Assembly (NCBI RefSeq): GCF_900187885.1
Contig: NZ_FYEK01000078.1
Span: forward strand, 1-64,000
Direction: 5' to 3'
From: Thermoflexus hugenholtzii JAD2
Lineage (GTDB): Bacteria > Chloroflexota > Anaerolineae > Thermoflexales > Thermoflexaceae
Length of the DNA: 64,000 nt
Below are positions 1 through 8,271 of this stretch, piece by piece (the stretch's first letter is position 1; each line of letters begins with the position of its first letter). The position numbers and the translations under genes were made by a program. The notes beneath the pieces are model-generated. The model did no database searches. It had not been told where the DNA came from and saw only the letters and a program-made list of their open reading frames with translations.

Positions 1-2
1 CG

Positions 3-173
3 TGGCTGCGGGCCGGGGGGCTGGAGGACCCGGCGGTGGCAGCCGGGCTTCGGGGGGAAGTACCCTGGCCGCCCGAGACAGAGGATCCCGATCTCAGCGT
101 CGCGTCCCCCTTTTTGGAGGACACTCTTCGAATTTGTCCTCCTTTTTGGAGGACCACGGCTTCCGCTGGCTGA
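3..173 (+). CDS. C-terminal fragment of an unidentified protein (cut by window edge)
   Basis: An open frame enters from the left edge and ends at TGA 171-173, giving 56 residues that begin WLRAGGLEDPAVAAGL. The acidic, proline-rich composition and GC-rich codons look coding, but no family is recognisable from this tail. Its last 25 codons run across two near-identical hairpins (104-122 and 136-154), so the natural C-terminus may have been altered there. The start lies outside the window. Confidence 0.4.
   Translation, partial: WLRAGGLEDPAVAAGLRGEVPWPPETEDPDLSVASPFLEDTLRICPPFWRTTASAG
104..154. repeat. Two tandem near-identical hairpins GTCCYCC-TTTTT-GGAGGAC
   Basis: Positions 136-154 read GTCCTCC, five T, GGAGGAC, a perfect 7-bp stem. 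Positions 104-122 have the same structure with one C for T in the left arm. They are 13 bp apart and lie in the 3' end of the truncated first gene. There is no following T-run, so they are not obvious terminators. Function unknown. Confidence 0.5.
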
Positions 174-228
174 ATCGCATGAAAACCGAAAGCCGACCCG
201 CGAGCGGAGGGGAAGCGAGGAGCGAACG

Positions 229-1215
229 ATGGCTACTCTACGATGCGGATGCTCGGTGTGCGCGGCCCTGGCCCGGGAGGTGGAAGCCCTGAGCGGCGGG
301 CGGCTGGGGGTGCGGAATTTGCGGGACCCCGAGGTCCGGGCCCTGCTCGATCGGGCTCACCCCGGCTGGCGCTGGGAGCCGATGCTCCTGGAGGTCGAAG
401 GGGAGCGGGTGCGGGTCTGGGCGAGGCTGGCGATGCGGGCGCGCCTGGTGCAGGTCCTGGGCCCGGTGCGGGCCCTGCGGGTGGCCCAGGCCGTGGCCCG
501 GATGGGAGGCCCCGTGCTCGGGGTGGATTGGGGAAGGCGACGGCTGCTGCGCCAGAGCCTGGCCCTGGCCGGGCTGGCCCTGCTGCGGCGGATCCCCGGA
601 GGGCTTCAACCCTCCGGCCCTGTAGAATCCACGGTCCCTGTTCCCCAGGCCCCTGAGGGCGAACAGTGGAAGGGATTCCTTCTGCTTCCTCCGGGGGCTC
701 CCCTTCCTTCTTTCGTTCGCCAGGTTCTCACTCCGATTTTGTGCCAGACCGATGGCAGCCCGGAGGCCGAGGCCTTGCGCGGGGAAGTCCTCACCTTTCC
801 CGACCTGGAGCAACTGCGCCCCTTCATCCGGTTCCCCCTGTATAGGCCCTCCCGGCTGCCACCGGGGATTAAATGGCAATGCGCGGCCGTCACCCGATTT
901 GCGCGTTCGGGGGAGGTGTTTTCGGTATCGTTGAACTTTGGGGACGGGGAGGGGGTGCCGCGGATCCGGGTGATCGCCCAGCCGATGTATCCGTCTCCGT
1001 ATCCGGTGTGGCCGGTGTATTCGCCGGATCGTCCCGAGGAGCTGATCTTTCCGGAGAAGGTCTTCTTCACGCCCAGGCCGGGGCTGCTGCTGCCCAGCGC
1101 CCAGGGCCATCTAGCCCTCTGGATCGAACAAAACACCCTCTATATGCTCATTGCCGAACATGATACACGTCTTGAAGCCAACGTAGAACTCATAAAAAGC
1201 TTAAATTACCCATAA
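229..1215 (+). CDS. DCC-like N-terminal region joined to a DUF4367-like C-terminal domain; probable frameshift at the 5' end
   Basis: A 328-residue protein. Residues about 6-100 (CGCSVCAALAREVEAL onward) resemble the DCC (DUF393) thioredoxin-like family, whose signature is YDADCxxC. Here the YDAD part lies in a different frame (230-250, WLLYDADA), and one extra T after 250 would join it to CSVC. Residues about 103-125 contain GRRRLLRQSLALAGLALL, which resembles a Tat-type twin-arginine motif plus hydrophobic stretch. The last 150 residues end with LWIEQNTLYMLIAEHD and a SL-rich tail, similar to DUF4367 domains. ATG 229 has a GAGGAG site upstream, so a protein can still be made. It lies 18 nt before the next gene and may share its transcript. 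Function unknown. Confidence 0.6.
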   Translation: MATLRCGCSVCAALAREVEALSGGRLGVRNLRDPEVRALLDRAHPGWRWEPMLLEVEGERVRVWARLAMRARLVQVLGPVRALRVAQAVARMGGPVLGVDWGRRRLLRQSLALAGLALLRRIPGGLQPSGPVESTVPVPQAPEGEQWKGFLLLPPGAPLPSFVRQVLTPILCQTDGSPEAEALRGEVLTFPDLEQLRPFIRFPLYRPSRLPPGIKWQCAAVTRFARSGEVFSVSLNFGDGEGVPRIRVIAQPMYPSPYPVWPVYSPDRPEELIFPEKVFFTPRPGLLLPSAQGHLALWIEQNTLYMLIAEHDTRLEANVELIKSLNYP

Positions 1216-1233
1216 TTTGATTGGGAGGATGCC

Positions 1234-1779
1234 ATGCCTACGGTATATGTATATGCCCCAGTATCTGGAACTGTTACTCGTTGTAACACATCGACGCATT
1301 GTCCTTGTACCGATTCTTGCCCTTGCGGAGGATGTTATACGGTTGATATTTCGGCATCTGCCGGGACGCAGATTAAGCTATATGTCAACTATCCATATAT
1401 CAAAAGCATATATTGGGAAGAGGATACCTCCGGATCCTTCGAATGCTGTGATGGAGTTAACGTACCGATAGATCTTAAACGAGCAATCCGGGTTCATCTT
1501 TATGCTGATTATAATTATGGATGCTATGTAGGCTGGGTTCTCTTTGGCCATATTGATCCAACAGGAAGGAACATACAGAACGGCAATATATCTAGCAGGG
1601 AAGTTGGGGTTGTGGGTCGCGTTCCATCAGGTAGCGGATATAGCTGTTACTCCGGTCCGCATGTTCACATGGAGATTGCTCCCTCCTGGGGGTATGCCTT
1701 CTCATGTGCAAGCGGTGTCACTGTTTCTATGGGATATACAGCTATTTATTACCGGAGCTATTCTACATGTCCAACATAA
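1234..1779 (+). CDS. Cysteine-rich M23-like (LytM-type) protein, AT-rich
   Basis: A 181-residue protein with no visible signal peptide. The C-terminal half reads GHIDPTG, then VGVVGRVPSGSG, then YSGPHVHMEI, matching the end of M23/LytM peptidases where HxH supplies zinc ligands. The upstream H/D ligands are not clearly identifiable, so activity is uncertain. There are about 12 cysteines, six of them in residues 17-34 (CNTSTHCPC and CPCGGC). The gene is about 45% G+C in the part I counted, far below its neighbours, and uses many A/T-ending codons, which suggests recent acquisition. GGGAGG lies just upstream of the ATG. The propeller lipoprotein gene follows 16 nt downstream. Confidence 0.6.
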   Translation: MPTVYVYAPVSGTVTRCNTSTHCPCTDSCPCGGCYTVDISASAGTQIKLYVNYPYIKSIYWEEDTSGSFECCDGVNVPIDLKRAIRVHLYADYNYGCYVGWVLFGHIDPTGRNIQNGNISSREVGVVGRVPSGSGYSCYSGPHVHMEIAPSWGYAFSCASGVTVSMGYTAIYYRSYSTCPT

Positions 1780-1795
1780 TTCTTGGGGAGGGAAA

Positions 1796-3244
1796 ATGAT
1801 GAAAATATCTCTTTTTCGTGCCCTTTGGGCGCTGAGCCTTTTGGGGGTGCTGGGGGGATGCGTGGGGGCACCCCAGAATCTGCCTGCGCCCTCCGCGCCC
1901 GTGAGTTCGCCTTCCCCGACGCTCGCCCCCACCACGACGCCTGTCCTCACCCCCCAGGCAACGCCCACCTCCGCTCCCGAGCGCATCCGGCTGCTCGGCC
2001 CCGGAAATCGGCTCCGTCTGTCCGCCGATGGCCACTGGGGGGTGGGGATGGACCGGGAGTCCCTCTTCCTCTGGGACGCCGGGCGGGGGGTCTTCGAGCC
2101 CCTGCGCGTGGGCCCGGAGGGGCAGCCGGCCGCGGGCATCGGCCCCGCCCTCTCCGCCAACAGCCGCCTCATCGCCTTCTTCGCCCGCCAGCCCCGCCCC
2201 ACCCCCGCCGGAGATCCCGATTGCTACCCCCTGGCCCTCTACGATCTCAACACAGGGCAGCTGGAATGGCTCCCCGCCAGCATTTCCCGGATGGGCATCG
2301 CCGGCCACGCGGGCCCCGCCCTCTCTGCCGACGGCCGCTGGCTGGCCTGGGCCAACGACAGCACTTGTCCCCCCGGCCCCGGGGTGTATCTCTATGACCG
2401 CCAGAGCCAACGGCTCCATCGGGTTCATCCGCCCACCGAATCCCCCGCCGTCTTCGGCGGCGCCCTGGTGGCCCTTTCTGCCAACGGCCGCTTCCTAGCC
2501 TTCGTCACGAAGGATGACGGCGTGGTCCCGGAGGACCGCAACGGCCAGTTCGATGTCTTCCTCTACGACCGGGAGACGGGGAAGACCGCCTGGGTCAGCC
2601 GGCCGGTTCGGCCCGAGGATCCTCCCCAGCCCAGCGGCCTGCAGCTGGTTCCCGGCACCGATGGGGCGTGGGAGGGGGGCATCGCCCTCTCGGCCGACGG
2701 CCGCTTCCTGGCCTTCGCCGCCGCGGCCCGGCTGGTGGATCGCCCGCTGAAACCCTGCGCGCCCTGGCCCGGGGCAGAGCCGTTGCCTTTCTGCCGCCAC
2801 ATCTACCTGTATGACCAGGAGACGGGGCAGATGGAGCTGGTGGATGCGAACGCGGCGGGGGAGCCGGGGGATGGGGCAGCGGAGGGCCCGACGGTCTCCG
2901 GCGACGGCCGCTGGGTGGTCTTCGCCACCCGGGCGCGCAACCTGGGGTCGGTGGGCGCGACGGAGTGCCCCTCCCGGCCGGTGTGGGGGCGGCCCTGCGA
3001 CCTGTGGCTGGCGGTGTGGGATCAGACGACGGGTCGGGTGACGATCCTGAGCCGGGGCGAGGCCGGTCGGCTGGCCGGGCCGAGCTACAACCCAGTCCTC
3101 TCGGCCGATGGGCAGTGGCTGGCCTGGACCTCGGAGGCATTGGAGTGGCTCCCGAAGCCGCTGTCCCTCCCCAAGGGTCGGCCGGCCGAATACCTCTACC
3201 TGGCCGAACGGGAGGCGTTGCTGCGCTTTCAAACCGCACCGTAA
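1796..3244 (+). CDS. Lipoprotein with seven PD40/TolB-like beta-propeller repeats
   Basis: A 482-residue protein. The signal peptide ends in a lipobox, LGGC, with Cys22 the predicted lipidation site. A proline/threonine/alanine-rich linker follows (residues about 25-60). Seven copies of the PD40 signature are visible, of the type LSADGRWLAW or LSANGRFLAF, spaced about 55-80 residues. This is consistent with one seven-bladed propeller outside the membrane. The frame is open upstream, but only ATG 1796 (or 1799) with GGGGAGGG gives a signal peptide. Likely role: surface ligand or protein binding; no catalytic motif seen. Confidence 0.75.
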   Translation: MMKISLFRALWALSLLGVLGGCVGAPQNLPAPSAPVSSPSPTLAPTTTPVLTPQATPTSAPERIRLLGPGNRLRLSADGHWGVGMDRESLFLWDAGRGVFEPLRVGPEGQPAAGIGPALSANSRLIAFFARQPRPTPAGDPDCYPLALYDLNTGQLEWLPASISRMGIAGHAGPALSADGRWLAWANDSTCPPGPGVYLYDRQSQRLHRVHPPTESPAVFGGALVALSANGRFLAFVTKDDGVVPEDRNGQFDVFLYDRETGKTAWVSRPVRPEDPPQPSGLQLVPGTDGAWEGGIALSADGRFLAFAAAARLVDRPLKPCAPWPGAEPLPFCRHIYLYDQETGQMELVDANAAGEPGDGAAEGPTVSGDGRWVVFATRARNLGSVGATECPSRPVWGRPCDLWLAVWDQTTGRVTILSRGEAGRLAGPSYNPVLSADGQWLAWTSEALEWLPKPLSLPKGRPAEYLYLAEREALLRFQTAP

Positions 3245-3246
3245 TC

Positions 3247-3360
3247 GTGGCGCTCTGGCGCCTTCGGGCACGCGACTTACCAGAGACAACTCGCGCGATC
3301 TGGACGCCGGTTATCGCGGTCATCCCGATTATTGGCCCGTTCGCCTTTTTGCGTGTGAAT
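3247..3360 (+). pseudogene. Remnant resembling a PLDc_N (phospholipase D nuclease N-terminal) membrane segment
   Basis: The frame beginning at 3247 reads RARDLPETTRAIW followed by TPVIAVIPIIGPFAFL. This resembles the PLDc_N domain, in which a short basic stretch precedes a hydrophobic helix containing PxxGPxxxL. There is no start codon or 5' half, because the sequence begins directly after the stop of the propeller gene. It is probably a truncated remnant. The same frame runs on into an unrelated-looking HTH remnant. Confidence 0.4.
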
Positions 3361-3381
3361 GCTGCCGGACGAGATAGGGCA

Positions 3382-3528
3382 GAGGAGGGGTCTGAGGCGA
3401 TTGCCCAGGCGTTGGGCGTAGCGGAGCGCACGGTAGAGTCCCCTATGAGCCATGTGTGGGACCAGCTGGGGCGGAGGTCACGGGGACAGGCGGCGGCCTG
3501 GGGGCGGGAGCACCGCCTGGGGGAGGTG
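3382..3528 (+). pseudogene. Remnant of a LuxR/NarL-type helix-turn-helix
   Basis: In the frame of position 3382 the translation reads EAIAQALGVAERTVESPMSH, then VWDQLG, then RSRGQAAAWGREH. This matches the C-terminal HTH of NarL/LuxR regulators (consensus EIAxxLxxSxxTVKxHxxxIxxKLGxxxRxxA) with several damaged positions: K to E after TV, and H to P before MSH. No receiver domain precedes it. It is best read as the decayed tail of a response regulator. Confidence 0.5.
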
Positions 3529-3529
3529 T

Positions 3530-4077
3530 CTGGAGCCGGATGGCCTCTGGGTCATTCAAGCCCGGTTGGTGGCGAACACCCCGGACGTCCTCGCCCCCTA
3601 CCGCCAGGCTCGCCTGGCGGCCGCGAAGGCCCTCCTGGATCGCCCCTGGCCAGGCCCGATCCCTGTCCAGATCACCTTCCGCTCCCCTCTCTCCCTCCGT
3701 GCCGTTCAGAGCCTCCTCCAGGCCGGCCATTTGGAGTTCGATAGCGTGGCGGGTGTGTTGGCCCCCGACTTCGCCTGGGGCGGATGGGCGGACCCGCGGG
3801 AGTGGGCCGCCACCGGCCTCACGATCGATCCCCACTGGCTGGAACGAATCGGCTGGTCCGGCACCCCTGGGAGGCCCCTCTCGTCACCCATCTCACCGGC
3901 TGGCTCCATCGCCCGGAGGACTTGCGCTTCTGGTTGGAGCGACCGGAGGTGGAGCTGGTCGACACCCTGGGGGCCGAGCTGGAAGCCTGGGTGCGCCACA
4001 GCCTCCCTTATCGCCTTGGAGGCGGGCGCCTGGGATATGCCCACCAGACGATCCCCACGCGGCCCTGGATCGAATAG
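3530..4077 (+). pseudogene. Frameshifted gene of unknown family
   Basis: Coding-like sequence continues from LEPDGLWVIQARLVANTPDV (frame of 3530) through HLEFDSVAGVLAPDFAWGGW to HWLERIGW. At about 3862 it jumps to another frame, reading HPWEAPLVTHLTGWLHRPED and then LRFWLERPEVELVDTLGAEL, ending at the stop near 4077. Both halves look like one protein of about 180 residues. There is no clear start codon after a ribosome-binding site. I do not recognise the family. A single-base indel, real or from sequencing, would explain it. Confidence 0.5.
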
Positions 4078-4103
4078 GCTCGATTCCCGGCAACAGAGGG
4101 CCG

Positions 4104-4775
4104 ATGATCCGCACTGTGCGAGAGGGAACCGAATGGGTGCTGATCCACATCGGGGTGGGGGCCCTGGCCCTGCTCGGGCTGTGGGAGTGGGAGCGGACAG
4201 GGCTGGCGGCCCTCCGCCCCCTGTGGAGCCGCCTCCCGGGGTGGCCCCCCGTGGATGTCACTTTTTTTCTCTTCACCGGCGGCCTGGGGGTGGGGTTGCT
4301 CCTCGGCCTCGGCCAAACCTTGACCGGCCGCCTGCCGGTGGCGCCCGCATCCTGGATCCTCCGCAGCGGCCTTGGGGGCGGGCTAGCCCTCCTGATCCCC
4401 TGGGGGCTTTTTTGGATCATCGGCCCGGAGCGGGTCCTGCCTCCCGCGCTCCCCATGGACCCCGAGTTCTACTCCTCCCTCCTGATCTTCGGGGTCAACG
4501 GGGCCAGCCTGGGGCTGGGGGTGGGGCTGGCCCAATGGACGCTTCTGCGGCGGGTGAGCCGGGAGGCCTGAGCGTGGCTGACCCTGACCGCCTTCGGAGG
4601 GCTTCTGGCGGGATGGGGGATGGCGTGGCTGGCAGGACGCCTGGCGGATCGCCTTCCAGAGGGGCAGGAGCCGCTGGGATGGCTGGCCCTGGGTGCGCTG
4701 GCTGGGTTGCTCTTCGGAGCGATGACGGCCTGGAGCCTCCCCACCCTCTCCTCTCCCGGAAGGGATCGTCCGTGA
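4104..4775 (+). pseudogene. Membrane protein gene interrupted by an in-frame TGA
   Basis: From ATG 4104 the product has about six hydrophobic segments, for example VLIHIGVGALALLGLW, VTFFLFTGGLGVGLLLGLG and GLGGGLALLIPWGLFWIIG. TGA at 4569-4571 stops it after RRVSREA. The same frame then continues with AWLTLTAFGGLLAGWGMAWL and GWLALGALAGLLFGAM to a stop at 4773-4775. The intact ancestor would have had about 222 residues. The family is not recognised. The point nonsense change matches the decay of the neighbouring upstream genes. Confidence 0.55.
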
Positions 4776-4995
4776 AAGCTACTCCGCGAATCATTCATTG
4801 TTTTGGATCCAGCCACCTGGGAGGTAGCATGACGTTGGGGAGCGATTATGCCAGGGCCCACCGGGTCAGAGAGCCGCGAATCCACCCATCGCTCAGGAGA
4901 GAAACAGCAAAGCCCTCGCCGCGCGGCGGATTTTTGTCCCCCTTCGCCCCAGCCGATTAAGATGGATAAGATGTTCGCCGGAGAGGAACAGCCAC

Positions 4996-5622
4996 ATGGA
5001 GCCTGAGGGGTGGAGGATGTGGGCAGAGACTCGAACGTCGGCGCCGGATCCAGACCGGCTGGCGGAGGCGGTGGGGGCGCTGCTGCGGGCACTGGGAGAG
5101 GATCCGGATCGCGAGGGGCTGCGTCGCACCCCGGCCCGGGTGGCGGCCATGCTCCAGGAGGTGCTGGCCGGCTACTGGATGGACCCGGCCGAGCTGATCA
5201 ACGGGGCGATCTTCGAGGCCGAGGACAACGACCTGGTCCTGGTGCGGGACATCGAGTTCTACAGCATGTGCGAGCATCACCTGCTGCCGTTCTACGGCCG
5301 AGTCCACGTGGCCTATATCCCCGATGGCCGGATCATCGGCCTCTCCAAGATCCCCCGCATCGTGGAGCTGTTCGCCCGCCGCCTGCAGGTTCAGGAGCGC
5401 ATGACGCGGCAGATCGCGGATTTCCTGGAGCGGGTGCTGCAACCCCAGGGCGTGGCGGTCATCGTCGAAGCGGCCCACCTGTGCACCATGATGCGCGGCG
5501 TGCGCAAGTCCGGCGCCCGCATGGTCACCCAGGCCCTTACCGGCGCCTTCCGCACCGACCCCCGGCTCCGCAGCGAGCTCCGCGCCCACCTGCGCCACCC
5601 GGACCGGGATGCGGCGGGATAA
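4996..5622 (+). CDS. folE: GTP cyclohydrolase I
   Basis: A 208-residue protein of normal length for FolE. It converts GTP to 7,8-dihydroneopterin triphosphate, the first step of folate/pterin synthesis, in the cytoplasm. It contains the zinc and active-site segment [14 protein letters not shown] (about residues 88-101), the [16 protein letters not shown] segment, and the second zinc cysteine in HLCTMMRGV (about residue 162). The first 30 residues are variable, as usual. The gene is isolated: 220 nt of non-coding DNA precede it and the convergent AAA gene ends 21 nt downstream. No other pterin genes are nearby. Confidence 0.95.
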   Translation: MEPEGWRMWAETRTSAPDPDRLAEAVGALLRALGEDPDREGLRRTPARVAAMLQEVLAGYWMDPAELINGAIFEAEDNDLVLVRDIEFYSMCEHHLLPFYGRVHVAYIPDGRIIGLSKIPRIVELFARRLQVQERMTRQIADFLERVLQPQGVAVIVEAAHLCTMMRGVRKSGARMVTQALTGAFRTDPRLRSELRAHLRHPDRDAAG

Positions 5623-5643
5623 GCAGGGGCCTGCGGATCGAGC

Positions 5644-8271
5644 TCAGCGCTCGAACTGTCGCCGCAACGTCTCATAAAAAGTGATCATCTCGGAGGTCAA
5701 AGAAGGGGGCGTTTCGCGCAAGATCTCCTCCAGCATGGCCTTCGTGATGAACACCATCCTTCCCTCCCGCATGGACTGACGAGCTGCGCGACGGGCTGCG
5801 GCGTTGCAGATCGCCTCGATATCTGCGGCAGAGTAGCCCTCCGTGCGGCGTGCCAGCTCCTCCACATCCACATCCGCAGCCACCGGCTTGCCCTGCAGAT
5901 ACCGCCGGAACAGCGCTTGCCGGGCCGGAAGATCGGGAGGTGGCACATACACCACGCGGTCGAAGCGGCCGGGCCGCAGGAGGGCTGGATCCAGCGCGTC
6001 CGGCCGGTTGGTGGCCGCGAGCACCACCACGCCCCGCAACGGCTCCAGCCCGTCCATCTCCGTCAGCAGGCGCGTCACCATGCGGGCAATCGTCCCCTCG
6101 GCGCTGCTGCGGATGCCGGCGATGGCGTCGATCTCATCGAAGAACAGGATGCAGGGAGCGCTCTCCCGGGCCCGGTCGAACAGCTCCTGCAGGTTCTGCT
6201 CCGAGCGCCCGAGCTCGGGACGCAGCAGCTCTGGACCGTGGACGGCGATGAAGTGGGCCCGGGCCTGGCCGGCCACCGCCCGCGCCAGTAGAGTCTTCCC
6301 ACAACCCGGCGGGCCGAACAACAGCACGCCCCGAATCGGCCGGATCCCATAGGCCTGCATCAAATCCGGGCGGGTAAGCGGCCACTCCACGGCCTCCCGG
6401 AGGGCTTCCTTCGCTTCCTCCAGCCCCGCCACGTCCTCCCAGGTCGGCAGGTTCTCCGGGCGCTCCACCTGGATCTCCACCGGGCCCACGCGGCGCTGAT
6501 ACCGCTCGGCGATCCGCTGATACTCTCGGAGCATCTGAAACGTGACTGAGGGGCGCATCCCCCGAAGGACCTCCTCGAAGTCTTCGGACGTGATGGGGAC
6601 GGGTCTACCGCCCCCTCGACGCATCGCCCGCCGCGCGGCCTCCATGCACAGGGCCTCCAGATCCGCCCCGGTGAACCGCTCCGTCCGGGCCGCCAGCGCC
6701 TCCAGATCCACGTCCGGCGCCAGGGGCTTGCCACGCAGATAACGCTGCAGGATCTCCAGCCGGCCCTGGCGATCCGGGGGCCCGATGTAGATCAGGCGAT
6801 CGAAGCGGCCCGGGCGCAGCGCCGCCGGATCGATCATCTCCGGATGGTTGGTGGCGCCCACGAGCAACACGCCCTCCAGATCCCCCAGGCCATCGGTGTA
6901 GGATAGAAATGTGGCCACGATCCCCTTCTCCGGCGCATCGGCCCGGGAGAGCTCCGTGCGCTTGGGCAAGAACGCCTCCAACTCATCGAAGAACAGCACG
7001 CACGGACGCAGATTCCGGGCCTCCTCGAAGATGCGGCGCAGGTTGGCCTCCGACTCGCCGAACCACTTGCTGGTGAACTCGGTGCCGCTGACCGCAATGA
7101 AATGCGCCCGGGCCTCATGGGCGATCACCCGCGCCAGGCGGGTCTTGCCGGTTCCCGGAGGCCCATACAGCAGAACGCCCCGGATGGGCCGGATCCCCAT
7201 GCGGGCCATCATCTGCCGCGTGGCCGGGTCAAATTGAGAACGAATGGCCTCCTCGATCTCCTCCCGGATCCCGGAAATGCCTCCCAGATCCTCCCAGGTG
7301 TCCGGAGGGATCTCCCGCCGAAACATCGAAGCCGGCAGCGCGCCCTCCCCTTCCGACGTCGATCGGACGGGGATCCTCTCCCTGGCTTCGCCCGTACCCT
7401 CGGCCCATCCCGAAATCAGCGGGAACAGTAACGTCGCGATGGGGATCGAGAGGACGATGGAAGGCAAAAGGGAGAGATCCGCCTTCCCGCTGAAGACCAG
7501 ACTCAGGCCGGCTTGCCCAAGGAGCTGGATGGCGGCCCCCGCAGCAGCAGCCAGCCCGGCCTGGCGCCACCCGGGCGGGGAGCGCCGTTGCAGGATCCAG
7601 GCCGCCACGCCGGCGGCCAGCGCCCACATCGCCAGGCGCCCGGGGATCTCCGGCCGGCGCGCCGCCTCATTGAGCAGCGCCTCCAGCCGATCGATCACCG
7701 CAGATCCGGAGGCCGCGCGTCGCGCCGGAGGGGACAGCAACTCCGTCAGGGAAGCCGCCGGGCGCTCGACTCTCCGGAACAGGCTGGCCCCCTGCGCGCG
7801 CTCCAGCAGGCCGGGGACGGCAACGCCGCCCAGGGCTCCATACAGCAGCAGGCCGAGGCCCGCCCACAGACTGATCCAGGCCGCCCGGCGCCCCCCTGAA
7901 AGGCCAGCCACCAGGGGAACCAGCACGAGACCCGAAGGGGTGCGCAGAACGCCCAGAAGGAGCCCGACAGCCATCGCCACCGGCCAGGCCGCCGGGCCCA
8001 GCCCGATGCCGACCAGCCCATACAGCCCATACAGCCACCCGAAGCCCGGCATCCGGGAGTAGGCGAGCGGCAGCGTGACGATCCAGAACGCCGCCCACGC
8101 CCACCCCGGATGACGCCAGCCCAGCCCGCCCAGCGCCAGTCCCAGCAACTCCGGCCATCCCGGAGGATAACCCGGGATCGCCCGCAGGATCATCCCCGTG
8201 AATAGGGCGATCGCCAGCGCCCGCAAGAAGCGGCGGATCTGCGCCTTATATTCCAGGATCCTTCGGTCCAT
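5644..8271 (-). CDS. Membrane-anchored tandem AAA ATPase (Cdc48/FtsH-like)
   Basis: An 875-residue protein. The first about 290 residues contain several hydrophobic segments (for example LRALAIALFTGMIL, WAAFWIVTLPLAYS, ISLWAGLGLLLYGALGG and SIVLSIPIATLLFPLI). Two AAA modules follow: Walker A GPPGTGKT (about 369) with Walker B VLFFDELEAF, and Walker A GPPGCGKT (about 651) with ILFFDEIDAI. Each has an arginine-finger region ending LRPGRFDR. The D1 pore loop is KWFGESE (aromatic), while the D2 position reads RPELGRSE with no aromatic residue. This is the reverse of Cdc48/p97, where D2 carries the aromatic pair. No protease domain is present, so it is not FtsH. Probably a membrane-protein unfoldase. 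GAGGGGTGA precedes ATG 8271. Confidence 0.85.
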   Translation of the reverse strand: MDRRILEYKAQIRRFLRALAIALFTGMILRAIPGYPPGWPELLGLALGGLGWRHPGWAWAAFWIVTLPLAYSRMPGFGWLYGLYGLVGIGLGPAAWPVAMAVGLLLGVLRTPSGLVLVPLVAGLSGGRRAAWISLWAGLGLLLYGALGGVAVPGLLERAQGASLFRRVERPAASLTELLSPPARRAASGSAVIDRLEALLNEAARRPEIPGRLAMWALAAGVAAWILQRRSPPGWRQAGLAAAAGAAIQLLGQAGLSLVFSGKADLSLLPSIVLSIPIATLLFPLISGWAEGTGEARERIPVRSTSEGEGALPASMFRREIPPDTWEDLGGISGIREEIEEAIRSQFDPATRQMMARMGIRPIRGVLLYGPPGTGKTRLARVIAHEARAHFIAVSGTEFTSKWFGESEANLRRIFEEARNLRPCVLFFDELEAFLPKRTELSRADAPEKGIVATFLSYTDGLGDLEGVLLVGATNHPEMIDPAALRPGRFDRLIYIGPPDRQGRLEILQRYLRGKPLAPDVDLEALAARTERFTGADLEALCMEAARRAMRRGGGRPVPITSEDFEEVLRGMRPSVTFQMLREYQRIAERYQRRVGPVEIQVERPENLPTWEDVAGLEEAKEALREAVEWPLTRPDLMQAYGIRPIRGVLLFGPPGCGKTLLARAVAGQARAHFIAVHGPELLRPELGRSEQNLQELFDRARESAPCILFFDEIDAIAGIRSSAEGTIARMVTRLLTEMDGLEPLRGVVVLAATNRPDALDPALLRPGRFDRVVYVPPPDLPARQALFRRYLQGKPVAADVDVEELARRTEGYSAADIEAICNAAARRAARQSMREGRMVFITKAMLEEILRETPPSLTSEMITFYETLRRQFER

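Noticed and set aside
2-292. A second open frame at the left edge read as its own gene
   Set aside because: Its only protein-like part is WLLYDADA, best explained as the displaced start of the DCC-like gene; the remainder lacks family features.
1544-1795. Upstream extension of the propeller lipoprotein
   Set aside because: It would overlap the M23-like gene and remove the N-terminal lipobox; ATG 1796 has a clear ribosome-binding site.
4569-4571. TGA as programmed recoding (selenocysteine or readthrough)
   Set aside because: No SECIS-like hairpin nearby, and the gene sits among other decayed genes; a nonsense mutation is simpler.
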